From positions 62,001 to 126,000 of the forward strand of contig NZ_JAKGGD010000004.1 in the NCBI RefSeq assembly GCF_021556615.1: a DNA stretch of 64,000 nucleotides. The letters run 5' to 3'. The DNA comes from Paracoccus salsus. GTDB taxonomy: Bacteria > Pseudomonadota > Alphaproteobacteria > Rhodobacterales > Rhodobacteraceae. Below are positions 26,425-35,105 of the stretch, piece by piece; the first letter of the stretch is position 1, and the number at the start of each line of letters is the position of its first letter. A program made the translations under genes and the position numbers. Under the pieces are notes generated by a model, which ran no database searches, was not told the origin of the DNA, and worked only from the letters and a program-made list of their open reading frames with translations.

Positions 26425-26796
26425 GTATGCTGTTGAGCCTATGCTGGCCACGAGTCGCGCATGGCGCCGTCTGAGCGCCTCGACACGCCGCGCGACGGAG
26501 GTGCGTAAGAGAATCCGCCGGCGGGCCAGCCAGTCGGCACCCCCGCGCCAGCCTGTAAAGCGACAAAGATATGCCGCGATGCGAGTCAGCACGAGGATTG
26601 GCGACAGGACAACGTTGACAGGCGCCCGGAGGATGTCCCATCCGAGGGCCGCGCCATGAAGCCGAAGCGTTCCGGGCCAGGTGAAATGCCGTGCCACGAA
26701 GCCGTCGATCATCGCCCGGCGGCTGTCGAAGTAGCCAAGGCCGAGCGGACTGCCGGTTCCATCGGCGGTCAGGCCGCGATTTGATGATGAGCCCAT
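26425..26796 (-). pseudogene. Fragment of a DUF6635-like gene joined to the hemolysin leader
   Basis: Reads MIDGFVARHFTWPGTLRLHG, then AALGWDILRAPVNVVLSPIL and ADWLARRRILLRTSVARRV. This resembles the N-terminal part of DUF6635-type membrane-associated proteins (my identification, moderate certainty). Its frame runs into the duplicated hemolysin leader and start codon rather than ending naturally. It could still be translated as a chimeric protein. Confidence 0.5.
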
Positions 26797-26829
26797 GGCG
26801 GTGACCCACCATCTCCTTTCTGCAAGCCA

Positions 26830-27054
26830 TTCAAGCGGAATGCCTTTTGCCGATCAGACGTCGGGCATTGGCGCTTCGGTAACAACCCGAGAATCTCGTG
26901 TCGAGATAGCGCGACTGCAAGAGCTTCCACGAGGATTCTTTTCTATCGGCTGACTTCGCATCCAGCTTTAATTTCTACGGCACCTTGTAGCCGACCCCTT
27001 CGATACGCAATTCTGCGCGGAAGGCGGATCAACTGCCTGCGAGGGGCTGTTGCC
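26830..27054. other. Intergenic region, no gene seen
   Basis: About 225 bp between the chimeric scar and the cation antiporter gene. I see no convincing ORF or RNA. It must hold the promoter for the plus-strand genes that follow. Confidence 0.5.
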
Positions 27055-27975
27055 GTGGACTATCTCTATCTGATTGGTGGCCTGGTCGGGCTGTTCTTTG
27101 GCGGCGAGGCGCTGGTGCGCGGCAGTGTCGGCATCGCCCGGCGCATGGCGATCCCGCCTTTGCTGATCGGCCTCACCGTGGTTGGCTTCGGCACCTCGAC
27201 GCCCGAGTTGCTGGTTTCGGTCGATGCGGCATGGCGCGGGGTGCCCGACATCGCGCTCGGCAACATCGTGGGCTCGAACATCGCCAACATCCTGCTGATC
27301 ATCGGCCTGTCGGCGCTGATCTGGCCGATAAAGGTGATGGGAGCGACGCTGCGTCGCGACACGGCCGTGATGATGGCGGCGGCACTGGTTCTTGTGCCGG
27401 TCTTTGCCATGGGGCAGTTGGGGCGCGTCTCGGGCGTAATCCTGGTGGCGGGTCTGGCCGCTTACCTGATCTGGGCCTACCGCCAGCCCGGCGACCTCGA
27501 GGCCGAGGAAGTCGGCGTGCCCGCTCCGGCCTCGGCGCTCGTGTCGACGCTGTGGGTCATCGGCGGACTGGTCGCGCTGATGGTGGGCGCGCGGTTCCTT
27601 GTCGATGGCGCGGTCAACATCGCGCGCGGCTACGGAATTTCGGAAGCGTTCATCGGCCTGACCATCGTTGCCGTCGGCACCTCGCTGCCGGAACTGGCGA
27701 CATCGCTGATCGCCGCCTTCCGCCGCCAGTCCGAGATTGCCATCGGCAACATAGTCGGCTCGAACATCTTCAACGTGCTCGGCATCCTGGGCGTGACCGC
27801 GCTGATCGCGCCGATCCCGGTGGCGTCGCGATTTCTGACCTTCGACCTGCCCGTCATGATCGCTGTATCGCTGGTCCTGACCGCACTGCTGCTGACCCGC
27901 CCCGTGATCGGGCGCGGGATCGGTGTGGCGACGCTGGCGGGCTATGTCGCCTACGTCTGGGCCGCCCAGGGATGA
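27055..27975 (+). CDS. CaCA-family calcium/sodium antiporter (YrbG-like)
   Basis: A 306-aa inner-membrane antiporter with two inverted halves, each bearing the alpha-repeat: GFGTSTPELLVSVDAA with GNIVGSNIANILLIIG in the first, and VGTSLPELATSLIAA with GNIVGSNIFNVLGILG in the second. This is the K+-dependent or independent Na+/Ca2+ exchanger family. It begins with GTG at 27055 after GAGGGG. Its stop overlaps the next gene's ATG (ATGA). Part of the ion-transport cargo of segment B. Confidence 0.93.
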   Translation: MDYLYLIGGLVGLFFGGEALVRGSVGIARRMAIPPLLIGLTVVGFGTSTPELLVSVDAAWRGVPDIALGNIVGSNIANILLIIGLSALIWPIKVMGATLRRDTAVMMAAALVLVPVFAMGQLGRVSGVILVAGLAAYLIWAYRQPGDLEAEEVGVPAPASALVSTLWVIGGLVALMVGARFLVDGAVNIARGYGISEAFIGLTIVAVGTSLPELATSLIAAFRRQSEIAIGNIVGSNIFNVLGILGVTALIAPIPVASRFLTFDLPVMIAVSLVLTALLLTRPVIGRGIGVATLAGYVAYVWAAQG

Positions 27976-28331
27976 CAAGCGCGTCGACGCACGATGTGAG
28001 AAGGCCTGGAGCGATCCTGTCGCGGCTTCTCGTTGTGCTGGCGCTTGTGCTGTTCGGTCTGCCGCAGGCTCATGCGGATGGCATGGCGGCTAATGCCGGG
28101 CCAGCTGCCCAGAGCCAGGTCGAGCAGGCCCTTGGCATCCCCTCCGCGCAGCGGCACCTGCTGCGCGCGCAGCTGCCCGACGATACGTCGCCAGACGCCG
28201 TGGTGCCGGGCGCTGCCGTGCAGGCTTGGCCATCGCGCACTGCTGCAACGATATCGCCTGCGCCGCACCAATCTTTCCTGCCCATCGCAATCCGTATCCT
28301 GCCCCCGGTCCGGGGGCCGCCTGCGGTCTGA
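27972..28331 (+). CDS. Small exported protein, unknown function
   Basis: A 119-aa protein with an N-terminal signal peptide (LSRLLVVLALVLFGLPQAHA) and probable cleavage after AHA. The mature part is Ala/Pro-rich with SQVEQALGIPSAQRHLLRAQ and no recognised domain. It overlaps the antiporter stop by 4 nt and precedes the accessory secD, so it may be a periplasmic partner of one of them. Confidence 0.65.
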   Translation: MTSASTHDVRRPGAILSRLLVVLALVLFGLPQAHADGMAANAGPAAQSQVEQALGIPSAQRHLLRAQLPDDTSPDAVVPGAAVQAWPSRTAATISPAPHQSFLPIAIRILPPVRGPPAV

Positions 28332-28377
28332 CGCGTCTTCGTCAGACTGAACACTCAGGCAAGAATGGATACTGAAC

Positions 28378-30003
28378 ATGCGCCGACCAGCATGGGTCGT
28401 GATGACCTATGTCGTCCTGCTGCTTCTGGCAGTCGCGACGGCTCTCCCCAACTTTCTCCCCTCGACCGTCCGCAGCACGCTGCCGGACTGGGCGACCAGC
28501 CAGACCGTTTCGCTGGGTCTTGATCTTCAAGGCGGCGCGCATCTGTTGCTTGCCGTGGACCGCGAGGATCTCGCTGCATCGCGGCTTGAGGAACTACGCT
28601 CGACCCTCGTGGACGAGATGCGCGCGCTTGACTTGAACCCGGCTGCAATCCGGGTCGAGGAACGTTCGCTATCGGCGCCCGCAAGTGACGCTCTGCTTTC
28701 GGCCATGAAAGGGATCGCGGGCGCGACCATGCAGCCCGGCTCCACTGCCGATTTTACGGTTGAAGTGTCTGACGGCGCTTTGCGGCTTGAACTGACCGAG
28801 GCAGGTCTGGATCACGCCGCCACGACCGCCGCCGACAGCAGCCTAGAGGTGATCCGCCACCGCGTCGACCAGGTCGGTGTCTCGGAGCCCGTCATCAGCC
28901 GTGTGGGTGAGGACCGCATCCTCGTGCAGATGCCGGGCGTGGAGAACCCTGCGCAACTGCGCGAGCTTCTGGGCTCCACCGCGAAGATGAGCTTTCAGAT
29001 GGTCGCTCCCGGGCCCGGGCCCGGCGTGTCGATACTGGAAATGTGTGACGGCTCCGGGTCGATCCCGGTCGAGGATCGCGTGGCGCTGTCGGGCGACCGG
29101 CTGGACCGGGCGGCCTCTGCCTTTGACCCGGATACCGGTCGTCCGATGGTCACCTTTGCCTTCGACCGGCAGGGGGCGGTGGCCTTTGCCGAAATCACGG
29201 CGGCGAATATCGGCCAACGCTTTGCAGTCGTCCTCGATGGCGCAGTGCTGACCGCGCCAGTGATCCAGACCGCCATACCCGGCGGTCAGGGCCAGATTAC
29301 CGGGGACTTCACCGTGGAAGAGGCGCAGACGCTGGCGGTGCTGCTTACATCGGGAGCGCTGCCCGCCTCGCTCGAGGTGATCGAGGAGCGTAGCGTCGGT
29401 GCGGCGCTTGGCGCGGATTCTATCAAGGCCGGGCTGATCACCGGAGCCGTGGGTCTTGCGCTGGTCGTGGCGATGATGATGGGGCTCTACGGCGGCTGGG
29501 GGCTGCTGGCCAGCGCTGTCCTCGGGCTGAACGTCATGCTGACGCTGACGGCCCTTGGGCTTCTGGGCGCCACCCTGACGCTGCCGGGGATCGCGGGCAT
29601 CATCCTTTGCCTTGGCATCGCCGTGGACAGCAACATCCTGATCTTCAGCCGCATCCGAGAGGAAACGGCGAAAGGTGCCAGCGCCATCAAGGCGCTGACG
29701 CAGGGCTATGCGCGGGCCTGGTCCACGATCCTCGATGCCAACATCACCACGCTTCTCGCGATGGTGCTGCTGTTCATGTTCGGCGCGGGCGCTGTCCGCG
29801 GCTTCGCCATCACCATGAGCCTAGGCATCCTGATCTCGATGTTCACCGCCGTCGTGCTGATGCGGATGATGATGGAGGCGCTGGTGCGCCGCCGCAAACC
29901 CGCGCAGCTTGCCATCGCCCCACTGATCGGCCGGGTACCCGCGCCCGGCGCCTTCTCGTTCATGCGGCGGGGCCGGCTGGCGCTGGCCATGTCGCCCTGC
30001 TGA
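28378..30003 (+). CDS. secD: Accessory protein-export membrane protein SecD
   Basis: A 541-aa SecD. The N-terminal TM is followed by the periplasmic P1 domain (SLGLDLQGGAHLLLAVD, IRHRVDQVGVSEP), then the conserved NIGQRFAVVLDG region and five C-terminal TMs containing GIAVDSNILIFSRIREE. SecD uses proton motive force to pull preproteins from SecYEG. It is probably a second copy, because it sits within an island. The last residues (FMRRGRLALAMSPC) already belong to the SecF start, after which a deletion shifts the frame, so the C-terminus is a SecD-SecF junction. Confidence 0.88.
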   Translation: MRRPAWVVMTYVVLLLLAVATALPNFLPSTVRSTLPDWATSQTVSLGLDLQGGAHLLLAVDREDLAASRLEELRSTLVDEMRALDLNPAAIRVEERSLSAPASDALLSAMKGIAGATMQPGSTADFTVEVSDGALRLELTEAGLDHAATTAADSSLEVIRHRVDQVGVSEPVISRVGEDRILVQMPGVENPAQLRELLGSTAKMSFQMVAPGPGPGVSILEMCDGSGSIPVEDRVALSGDRLDRAASAFDPDTGRPMVTFAFDRQGAVAFAEITAANIGQRFAVVLDGAVLTAPVIQTAIPGGQGQITGDFTVEEAQTLAVLLTSGALPASLEVIEERSVGAALGADSIKAGLITGAVGLALVVAMMMGLYGGWGLLASAVLGLNVMLTLTALGLLGATLTLPGIAGIILCLGIAVDSNILIFSRIREETAKGASAIKALTQGYARAWSTILDANITTLLAMVLLFMFGAGAVRGFAITMSLGILISMFTAVVLMRMMMEALVRRRKPAQLAIAPLIGRVPAPGAFSFMRRGRLALAMSPC

Positions 30004-30344
30004 CGCTCATCGGCTACTCGGTGAACGACAAGGTGGTGGTCTATGACCGGATCCGCGAGCACCTGCGCGGCGGCAGTGCCGACGAGCCGCTGTCGGATGT
30101 GATCGACCGCAGCCTCAATCAGGTTCTGGCGCGCTGCATTTTCACCTCCGGCACGACGCTGGCGGCGCTGCTGCCGATGGCGATCTGGGGTGGACCGGCT
30201 GTCGCCGGGTTTGCCTGGCCGATGATCGCGGGCGTTGTGATCGCGACGGGATCATCGCTGTTCGTCTCTGGACCAGTGCTGGCATGGCTCGCCGCACGCA
30301 GCCCGGCCGAGATGAGCGGACCCGCATTACAGCAAGCAGGTTAG
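29955..30344 (+). pseudogene. Internally deleted SecF (C-terminal remnant)
   Basis: After the SecF-like start FMRRGRLALA in the SecD frame, the sequence jumps in another frame to LLTLIGYSVNDKVVVYDRIR, the conserved last third of SecF, ending WLAARSPAEMSGPALQQAG. The periplasmic domain and first membrane segments of SecF (roughly 180-200 residues) are missing, and there is a frame change. The remnant has no own start codon. This accessory SecDF is therefore unlikely to work as a normal pair. Confidence 0.85.
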
Positions 30345-30415
30345 GCGAAGCACGCGCCGGGAGACGCAACGCTTCCGGCGCAATTCGCCTGGCTGCGCCC
30401 AGAGATTTTCATCCC

Positions 30416-31114
30416 ATGAGACAGATCATGCTCACGCAAACGAAGGTCCCCGATGTAACCTTGGTCGAAAGCCCACCCGATCCGGATGGCGCTCGCAAAC
30501 CGCGGCGCCTGTCCGACATCCTTCAGAAGATTGCAGATGCACCTGCCACACCAGACGAGCGCATCTCGCTTGGTCACCTGATCGAAGGCTTCGGAAACCG
30601 TGCCTTCGGGGCGCTACTCTTCATCTTTGCGGTGCCAGTCGCTCTGCCCATCGCGATCCCCGGCATCTCGGCGGTGCTCGGCGCCCCCCTGCTTTTTCTG
30701 TCCTGGCAACTGATGCGTGGGCGTGAACAGCCATGGTTGCCCGAGGTCATGCGAAGCCGATCCTTTCGGCGCGTCGACTTCGCGAAGATGCTTCAGCGAG
30801 TCTTGCCCTCGATCCGGCGCGTGGAACGTCTGGTCGGCCCACGGTTGATCTGGTTGACGAACAGACGCGGCGAGCAGGTAATCGGCTTGTTTGCTTTCGT
30901 GCTCGCCGTGGTCCTGTTCCTGCCGATCCCATTCGGAAACACCGTTCCAGCCTTGGCCATCGCGATTCTGGCTTTGGCGGTTCTGGAGCGGGACGGGGTT
31001 GCGGCAATTGCCGGGACGCTGGTCGGCGTTGCGGGAGTTGCCGTGGTCTCAGGTGTCGTCGTTGGTCTGGTGAAGGGCACCATCTTCATCGTTCAATCGG
31101 TTATCTTTTCGTAA
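30416..31114 (+). CDS. exoD: ExoD-family exopolysaccharide synthesis protein
   Basis: A 232-aa membrane protein. The N-terminal soluble part (RRLSDILQKIADAPATPDER) is followed by GNRAFGALLFIFAVPVALPI and several TMs. LPSIRRVERLVGPRL and FLPIPFGNTVPALAIAILAL are diagnostic for ExoD. In rhizobia ExoD affects exopolysaccharide production and alkali tolerance. The start could be 30416 or the ATG 12 nt later. Intact, in contrast to the exoD relic at 25846-26219. Confidence 0.9.
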   Translation: MRQIMLTQTKVPDVTLVESPPDPDGARKPRRLSDILQKIADAPATPDERISLGHLIEGFGNRAFGALLFIFAVPVALPIAIPGISAVLGAPLLFLSWQLMRGREQPWLPEVMRSRSFRRVDFAKMLQRVLPSIRRVERLVGPRLIWLTNRRGEQVIGLFAFVLAVVLFLPIPFGNTVPALAIAILALAVLERDGVAAIAGTLVGVAGVAVVSGVVVGLVKGTIFIVQSVIFS

Positions 31115-31190
31115 GTCCAGCAGGGCAATCCCCCTACGCCAGCAGATTGAAGTATCCTCAAGAATCGTACGCACGGAGTGAGTCCAAAGC

Positions 31191-32981
31191 ATGCTTCTCG
31201 ATCTGATCGTTCTTGCCCCCTATGCTGCAGTCTTTCTGCTTCTGGCGGTATTCATCGCTTTCGCATTGGAAATCCAGCCGCCCGAGATCGTCGCGTTCTG
31301 CGGCGCCGTCGCGGCACTTGCGATCGGATTGGTCGGCCCCGATGACGTTCTCGCGTCGCTCGCCAATCCGGCACCGGCAACCATCGGGGCGATGTTCGTC
31401 CTGAGCGCGGCTCTCGTGCGGACGGGCGTTCTGGAGTCCGTCAGCGGCGTCCTCGGGCGATATTCGTCGGCCTATCCCAGATTGACGGTCGGCCTGTTCT
31501 TCGCCTCTGCTGCCACCGCCTCGGCCTTCATGAACAACACCCCGGTCGTCATGGTGCTGATCCCGGTCGTCATCACACTGGCGCGCGAGATGAAGATCGC
31601 GGCATCGCACCTGCTGATCCCGCTGTCCTACATGGTGATCCTCGGTGGCACCTGTTCGCTCATCGGGACCTCCACGAACCTGCTTGTCGACGGGGTGGCG
31701 CGGGATCTGGGACTGCCGCCGTTCGGCATCTTCGAGATAGCGCCGCTCGGGATCATCGTCGCCCTGGTCGGGGCCGCATTCCTGGCGGTTGCGGCACCGC
31801 ACCTTCTTCCCGTCCGACAGACCGTCGGATCAAGCCTGCCCGAGCGGGACCAACGCAGATGGCTAGTGGAGATGTTCATTCCGGCCGATTCACCGCTGAT
31901 CGGCATGCCACCCGGCAAGGTCGCCGCCTTTCGAACAGGGGGTAGCCGTGTGGTCGATCTCGTCCGCGGCGATGTTTCCCTTCGCCAGGCGCTGGACGAC
32001 ACCGATCTCCGAGCCGGCGACATCGTCGTACTGGCCACGCGCGAAGCTGAGCTGATGGGATTCCGCGATGGCACGGTGGCGGCCAAGGTGATTGCCGGCA
32101 CCGAGCCGTCGACAGCCCGGCGCACCTCCGTGGTCGAGGTCATAGTCGGTCCGAACACGCGGGCGGTGCACCGCATGATTGGCCGGCTGCACTGGCGACG
32201 GCGCTTTGGCGTCTATCCGATGGCGCTGCACCGGGGCGGCACGGCGCTCGACATGCGCCTTTCGATGATGCGCCTCGCGGTGGGCGACACACTGCTGCTG
32301 GACGGCACGCCCGACGACATCGCCCGACTGGTCGAGGAGGAGCGCTTGATCATGCTGTCGCCGGTCGCGGCGCGGGCCTTTCGCCGGTCGCGGGCACCGA
32401 TCGCCATCGCCACGATGGCATCCGTGGTCGTGCTGGCGGCGTTGAACGTCGCCCCGATCCTGACGCTCGCCCTCGTCGGGGTCGCGATTGTGTTCCTGAC
32501 GAAATGCATCGATGCGGACGAGGGGATCGGGGCCATCGACGGCCGCCTGCTTTTGCTGATCGTGTCCATGCTGACGTTGGGGAGCGCGCTGGAACAATCC
32601 GGCGCACTCACGCTGATCGTCGACAGCGTCTCGCCGCTGCTGGCGACCGCACGACCGATCGTGGCGCTCCTGCTCGTGTATGCGCTGACCTCGATTTTGA
32701 CGGAGCTGGTGACCAACAATGCCGTCGCCGTCCTCATGGCGCCTATCGCTGCGGGCGTTGCCATGCAGCTTGGGCTCGACCCGCGCCCCTTTGTCGTCGC
32801 GGTCATGTTCGGCGCCAGCGCGAGCTTCGCGACGCCAATCGGGTACCAGACCAACACGCTCGTCTACAGTGCCGGAGGCTATCGGTTCCTCGACTTCATG
32901 AGGATCGGTGTGCCGATGAACATACTCATCGGGGCCGTGACTGTTCTTGTCATCCCGCTGATCTGGCCGCTTGCAGGGTAG
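31191..32981 (+). CDS. SLC13-type transporter with TrkA-C domains
   Basis: A 596-aa divalent anion/Na+ symporter family protein. Two blocks of membrane segments (about 1-210 and 400-596) flank a cytoplasmic stretch with two TrkA-C-like (RCK_C) modules, e.g. ALDDTDLRAGDIVVLATRE and LAVGDTLLLDGTPDDIARL. Transport motifs are FMNNTPVVMVLIPV and LVTNNAVAVLMAPIA. Likely a sulfate, dicarboxylate or similar anion transporter. It closes segment B of the island just before the att-like site at 33065. Confidence 0.88.
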   Translation: MLLDLIVLAPYAAVFLLLAVFIAFALEIQPPEIVAFCGAVAALAIGLVGPDDVLASLANPAPATIGAMFVLSAALVRTGVLESVSGVLGRYSSAYPRLTVGLFFASAATASAFMNNTPVVMVLIPVVITLAREMKIAASHLLIPLSYMVILGGTCSLIGTSTNLLVDGVARDLGLPPFGIFEIAPLGIIVALVGAAFLAVAAPHLLPVRQTVGSSLPERDQRRWLVEMFIPADSPLIGMPPGKVAAFRTGGSRVVDLVRGDVSLRQALDDTDLRAGDIVVLATREAELMGFRDGTVAAKVIAGTEPSTARRTSVVEVIVGPNTRAVHRMIGRLHWRRRFGVYPMALHRGGTALDMRLSMMRLAVGDTLLLDGTPDDIARLVEEERLIMLSPVAARAFRRSRAPIAIATMASVVVLAALNVAPILTLALVGVAIVFLTKCIDADEGIGAIDGRLLLLIVSMLTLGSALEQSGALTLIVDSVSPLLATARPIVALLLVYALTSILTELVTNNAVAVLMAPIAAGVAMQLGLDPRPFVVAVMFGASASFATPIGYQTNTLVYSAGGYRFLDFMRIGVPMNILIGAVTVLVIPLIWPLAG

Positions 32982-33064
32982 CGTGGGTCATCGTTTGAGG
33001 GAAATAATTTTCCGTTATTAATCAATTACTTAATGTGGAGAAGGTTCGACGTCAGACCCATCCC

Positions 33065-33077
33065 CTCCGCCACTTGC
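33065..33077 (+). repeat. att-like core copy between island segments B and C
   Basis: CTCCGCCACTTGC is identical to 21273-21285 and 39104-39116 and contains the end of the tRNA-Ser 3' sequence. It is followed 20 nt later by a terminator-like hairpin, the same arrangement as the other two copies. Confidence 0.7.
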
Positions 33078-33097
33078 ACATCGCGAACCCGAGACGA

Positions 33098-33119
33098 GGT
33101 CCCTGACGGGTCCTTTTTT
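33098..33119 (+). terminator. Terminator-like hairpin after the att-like core
   Basis: GGTCCC-TGAC-GGGTCC with one T-T mismatch is followed by six T. It parallels the terminators at 21307 and 39138. Confidence 0.6.
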
Positions 33120-33797
33120 CTTTGTGTTTCAAAGGGGTTTAGCGGAGCCATCCGACTTTCGGAGACTGGCCGTCGTGCCGAAATCTGTCTCTAAACGCCC
33201 CGCGTCTCTTTCCACCCGCCCTTCACTCAAATTGAGGCGGATTCAAAATATGACGTCTTGCCAGTGACTTGAGGAAATCGGGTTGCGCCGCAGTTGAGGC
33301 GAGTTCGACCGCCGCCGATACGAACGGAGACACCCGAAGGCGGCGTGGTTGTGCGGGGTGGCGCGCATGAAAGCGGCAGTTCCGAAAGAAGGGTTCCGGA
33401 GGTCTGGGCGGAGAGCGGCCTGATGCCGGTGCGGCTTAGCGGTTGCAGCGATACCGCGAAAGCAGCCGCTCGCGCAGCGCCCAGCGATCCGGGTGAATGG
33501 GGCTAGGAACGGGCGGGGAACCGTCTCTAATGTTGCAACACCGCAACCGCAGAAACCGGCAAAAGCGGACATTCAATTGTCCCCGCAATCTCTGCCATCA
33601 CCCAATTTTTGGCTTGAATCCGAAGCGCACCCCTTCGGCGGTCGATTATTTTGCCGATCGTGACCGCCACCTGCCGAAGATAGAAGGGAAACCGCTCGTT
33701 GCTGGAGACCCAGACGTCCGACGGCCTGTAGAAATGACGAACCAGACCTTCGGACGAGGGATCGTCGGCGGGAAGCCATGCACTGCTACGAACGAAG
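33120..33797. other. Gene-poor region with degenerate sequence
   Basis: About 680 bp without a supported gene. Open frames exist on both strands, e.g. minus 33527-33937, whose 5' third is antisense to the EamA fragment. The remainder, reading SSEGLVRHFYRPSDVW and LRQVAVTIGKII, looks coding-like but is not recognised. It is probably a further truncated relic. Confidence 0.4.
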
Positions 33798-34196
33798 GCG
33801 CCCGCGGGTGTCAGCTTCACCGCGTGGCAGCTGAGTGCCGGGGGTTTGATCCTGTTGCCGATGGCGCTGATCGTCGAGCCGCCGCTCCCGCCGCTCACGG
33901 CGACGAACCTCGCCGGACTGCTCTGGCTCGGCCTCATCGGAGCTGCGGCCAGCTATGTGCTCTGGTTCCGGGGTGTCGCCCGCCTCGAACCCGGCGCGGT
34001 CTCGATGCTCGGCATGATGAGTCCCGTGACGGCCGTGATCCTCGGCTGGGTCGTGCTGGGCCAGTCCCTGTCGCCGCTACAGGGGCTCGGTGCCGCCATC
34101 GTACTTGGTTCGGTCTGGGCGGGACAGCGGGCCAACCGCCCATCAACTGACACCACCCCTGTGCTTCCAAACCCATCGCCGGCGAAAGCCGCATGA
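33798..34196 (+). pseudogene. C-terminal half of an EamA-family (DMT) transporter
   Basis: In-frame reading from about 33798 gives APAGVSFTAWQLSAGGLILL, WLGLIGAAASYVLWFRGVAR and LEPGAVSMLGMMSPVTAVIL, the second EamA repeat of a drug/metabolite exporter. The first five TMs are missing and no normal start codon is present (an in-frame TTG at 33846 is the first candidate). Upstream sequence is unrelated. Truncated by a past rearrangement. Confidence 0.8.
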
Positions 34197-34222
34197 TCGC
34201 CATTCCGGAAAGGATTATCCGA

Positions 34223-34900
34223 ATGCCCGTTCTCACGATCACCCCCGATCTCGCATGGAAAGCGCGCCTTGCCGGGCTGCTCTACCTCGTCATCATCGTT
34301 GCGGGCCTCGGCGCCGAGCTGGGCCTCCGGGGCCCGCTGATCGACTTCAGCGATGCCGATGCCACCGCCGCCGCGATCCTCGCCGCGCCCGCCCAGTTCC
34401 GCCTTGCCATCGCCGCCGATCTCGTGATGGCACTCAGCGATGCGGGGCTTGCGATCCTGCTCTACCTGATCTTCCGCACCATGGCGCCGGGCCTTGCCCT
34501 CTCGGCGATGGTGTTCCGCCTGATCCAGACGGTGCTGATCGCGGCCAGCCTCATGGCGCTACTGACGGCCTGGCTGGTGCTGACCCGCGCCGAGGGTCTG
34601 GCCGACGCCCCGACGCTGGCACTGGTGCTCCTCGACCTGCACGCGCACGGCTACGACCTCGGGCTTGTCTTCTTCGGCGTGAACAGCCTGATCATGGGCT
34701 TGCTGGTGTGGCACTCGGGCCTCTTCGCGAAGGTGTTTGGTGCGGGGTTGGCGCTGGCCGGACTGGTCTATCTGACCGGCAGCGGCCTGCGGTTCTTTGC
34801 CCCCGACCTGTCATCGGCGTTCATGCCCGCCTATGGAGTGACGGTCCTCGCCGAGACGGCGTTCTGCTTGCGCATGCTTTTGCAACGAGGCGTGTCATGA
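34223..34900 (+). CDS. DUF4386 family membrane protein
   Basis: A 225-aa multi-spanning membrane protein. KARLAGLLYLVIIVAGLGAE near the N-terminus, VFRLIQTVLIAASLMALLTA and HAHGYDLGLVFFGVNSLIMG are typical of DUF4386. No enzymatic role is known for the family. I choose the ATG at 34223, 7 nt after AAAGGA, over the one at 34193. Confidence 0.85.
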   Translation: MPVLTITPDLAWKARLAGLLYLVIIVAGLGAELGLRGPLIDFSDADATAAAILAAPAQFRLAIAADLVMALSDAGLAILLYLIFRTMAPGLALSAMVFRLIQTVLIAASLMALLTAWLVLTRAEGLADAPTLALVLLDLHAHGYDLGLVFFGVNSLIMGLLVWHSGLFAKVFGAGLALAGLVYLTGSGLRFFAPDLSSAFMPAYGVTVLAETAFCLRMLLQRGVS

Positions 34901-35105
34901 TCCCGGCCTCTTCCCAAACGCCACGCGCCGCCGTCCCCTTTTGGCATGGCAGATTGCGGTCAGACATCCCGTCGCACATGCCCGCGCTCGGGACCCGGAG
35001 ACCCCCTGTGACCTCGGATATCGTTCGTGGTATTTTTTCACCTGATTGTTCGCTCCACGCGTCGAGCGGACTCTCGGGAGACGAAGAAGGACCTCATTAC
35101 CTGCC

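Noticed and set aside
26968..27978. 336-aa minus-strand ORF
   Set aside because: Antisense to the CaCA antiporter, which has both alpha-repeats.
33527..33937. 136-aa minus-strand ORF considered as a gene
   Set aside because: Its 5' third is antisense to the EamA fragment. The rest looks coding-like but matches nothing I know, so it is mentioned only as a possible relic.
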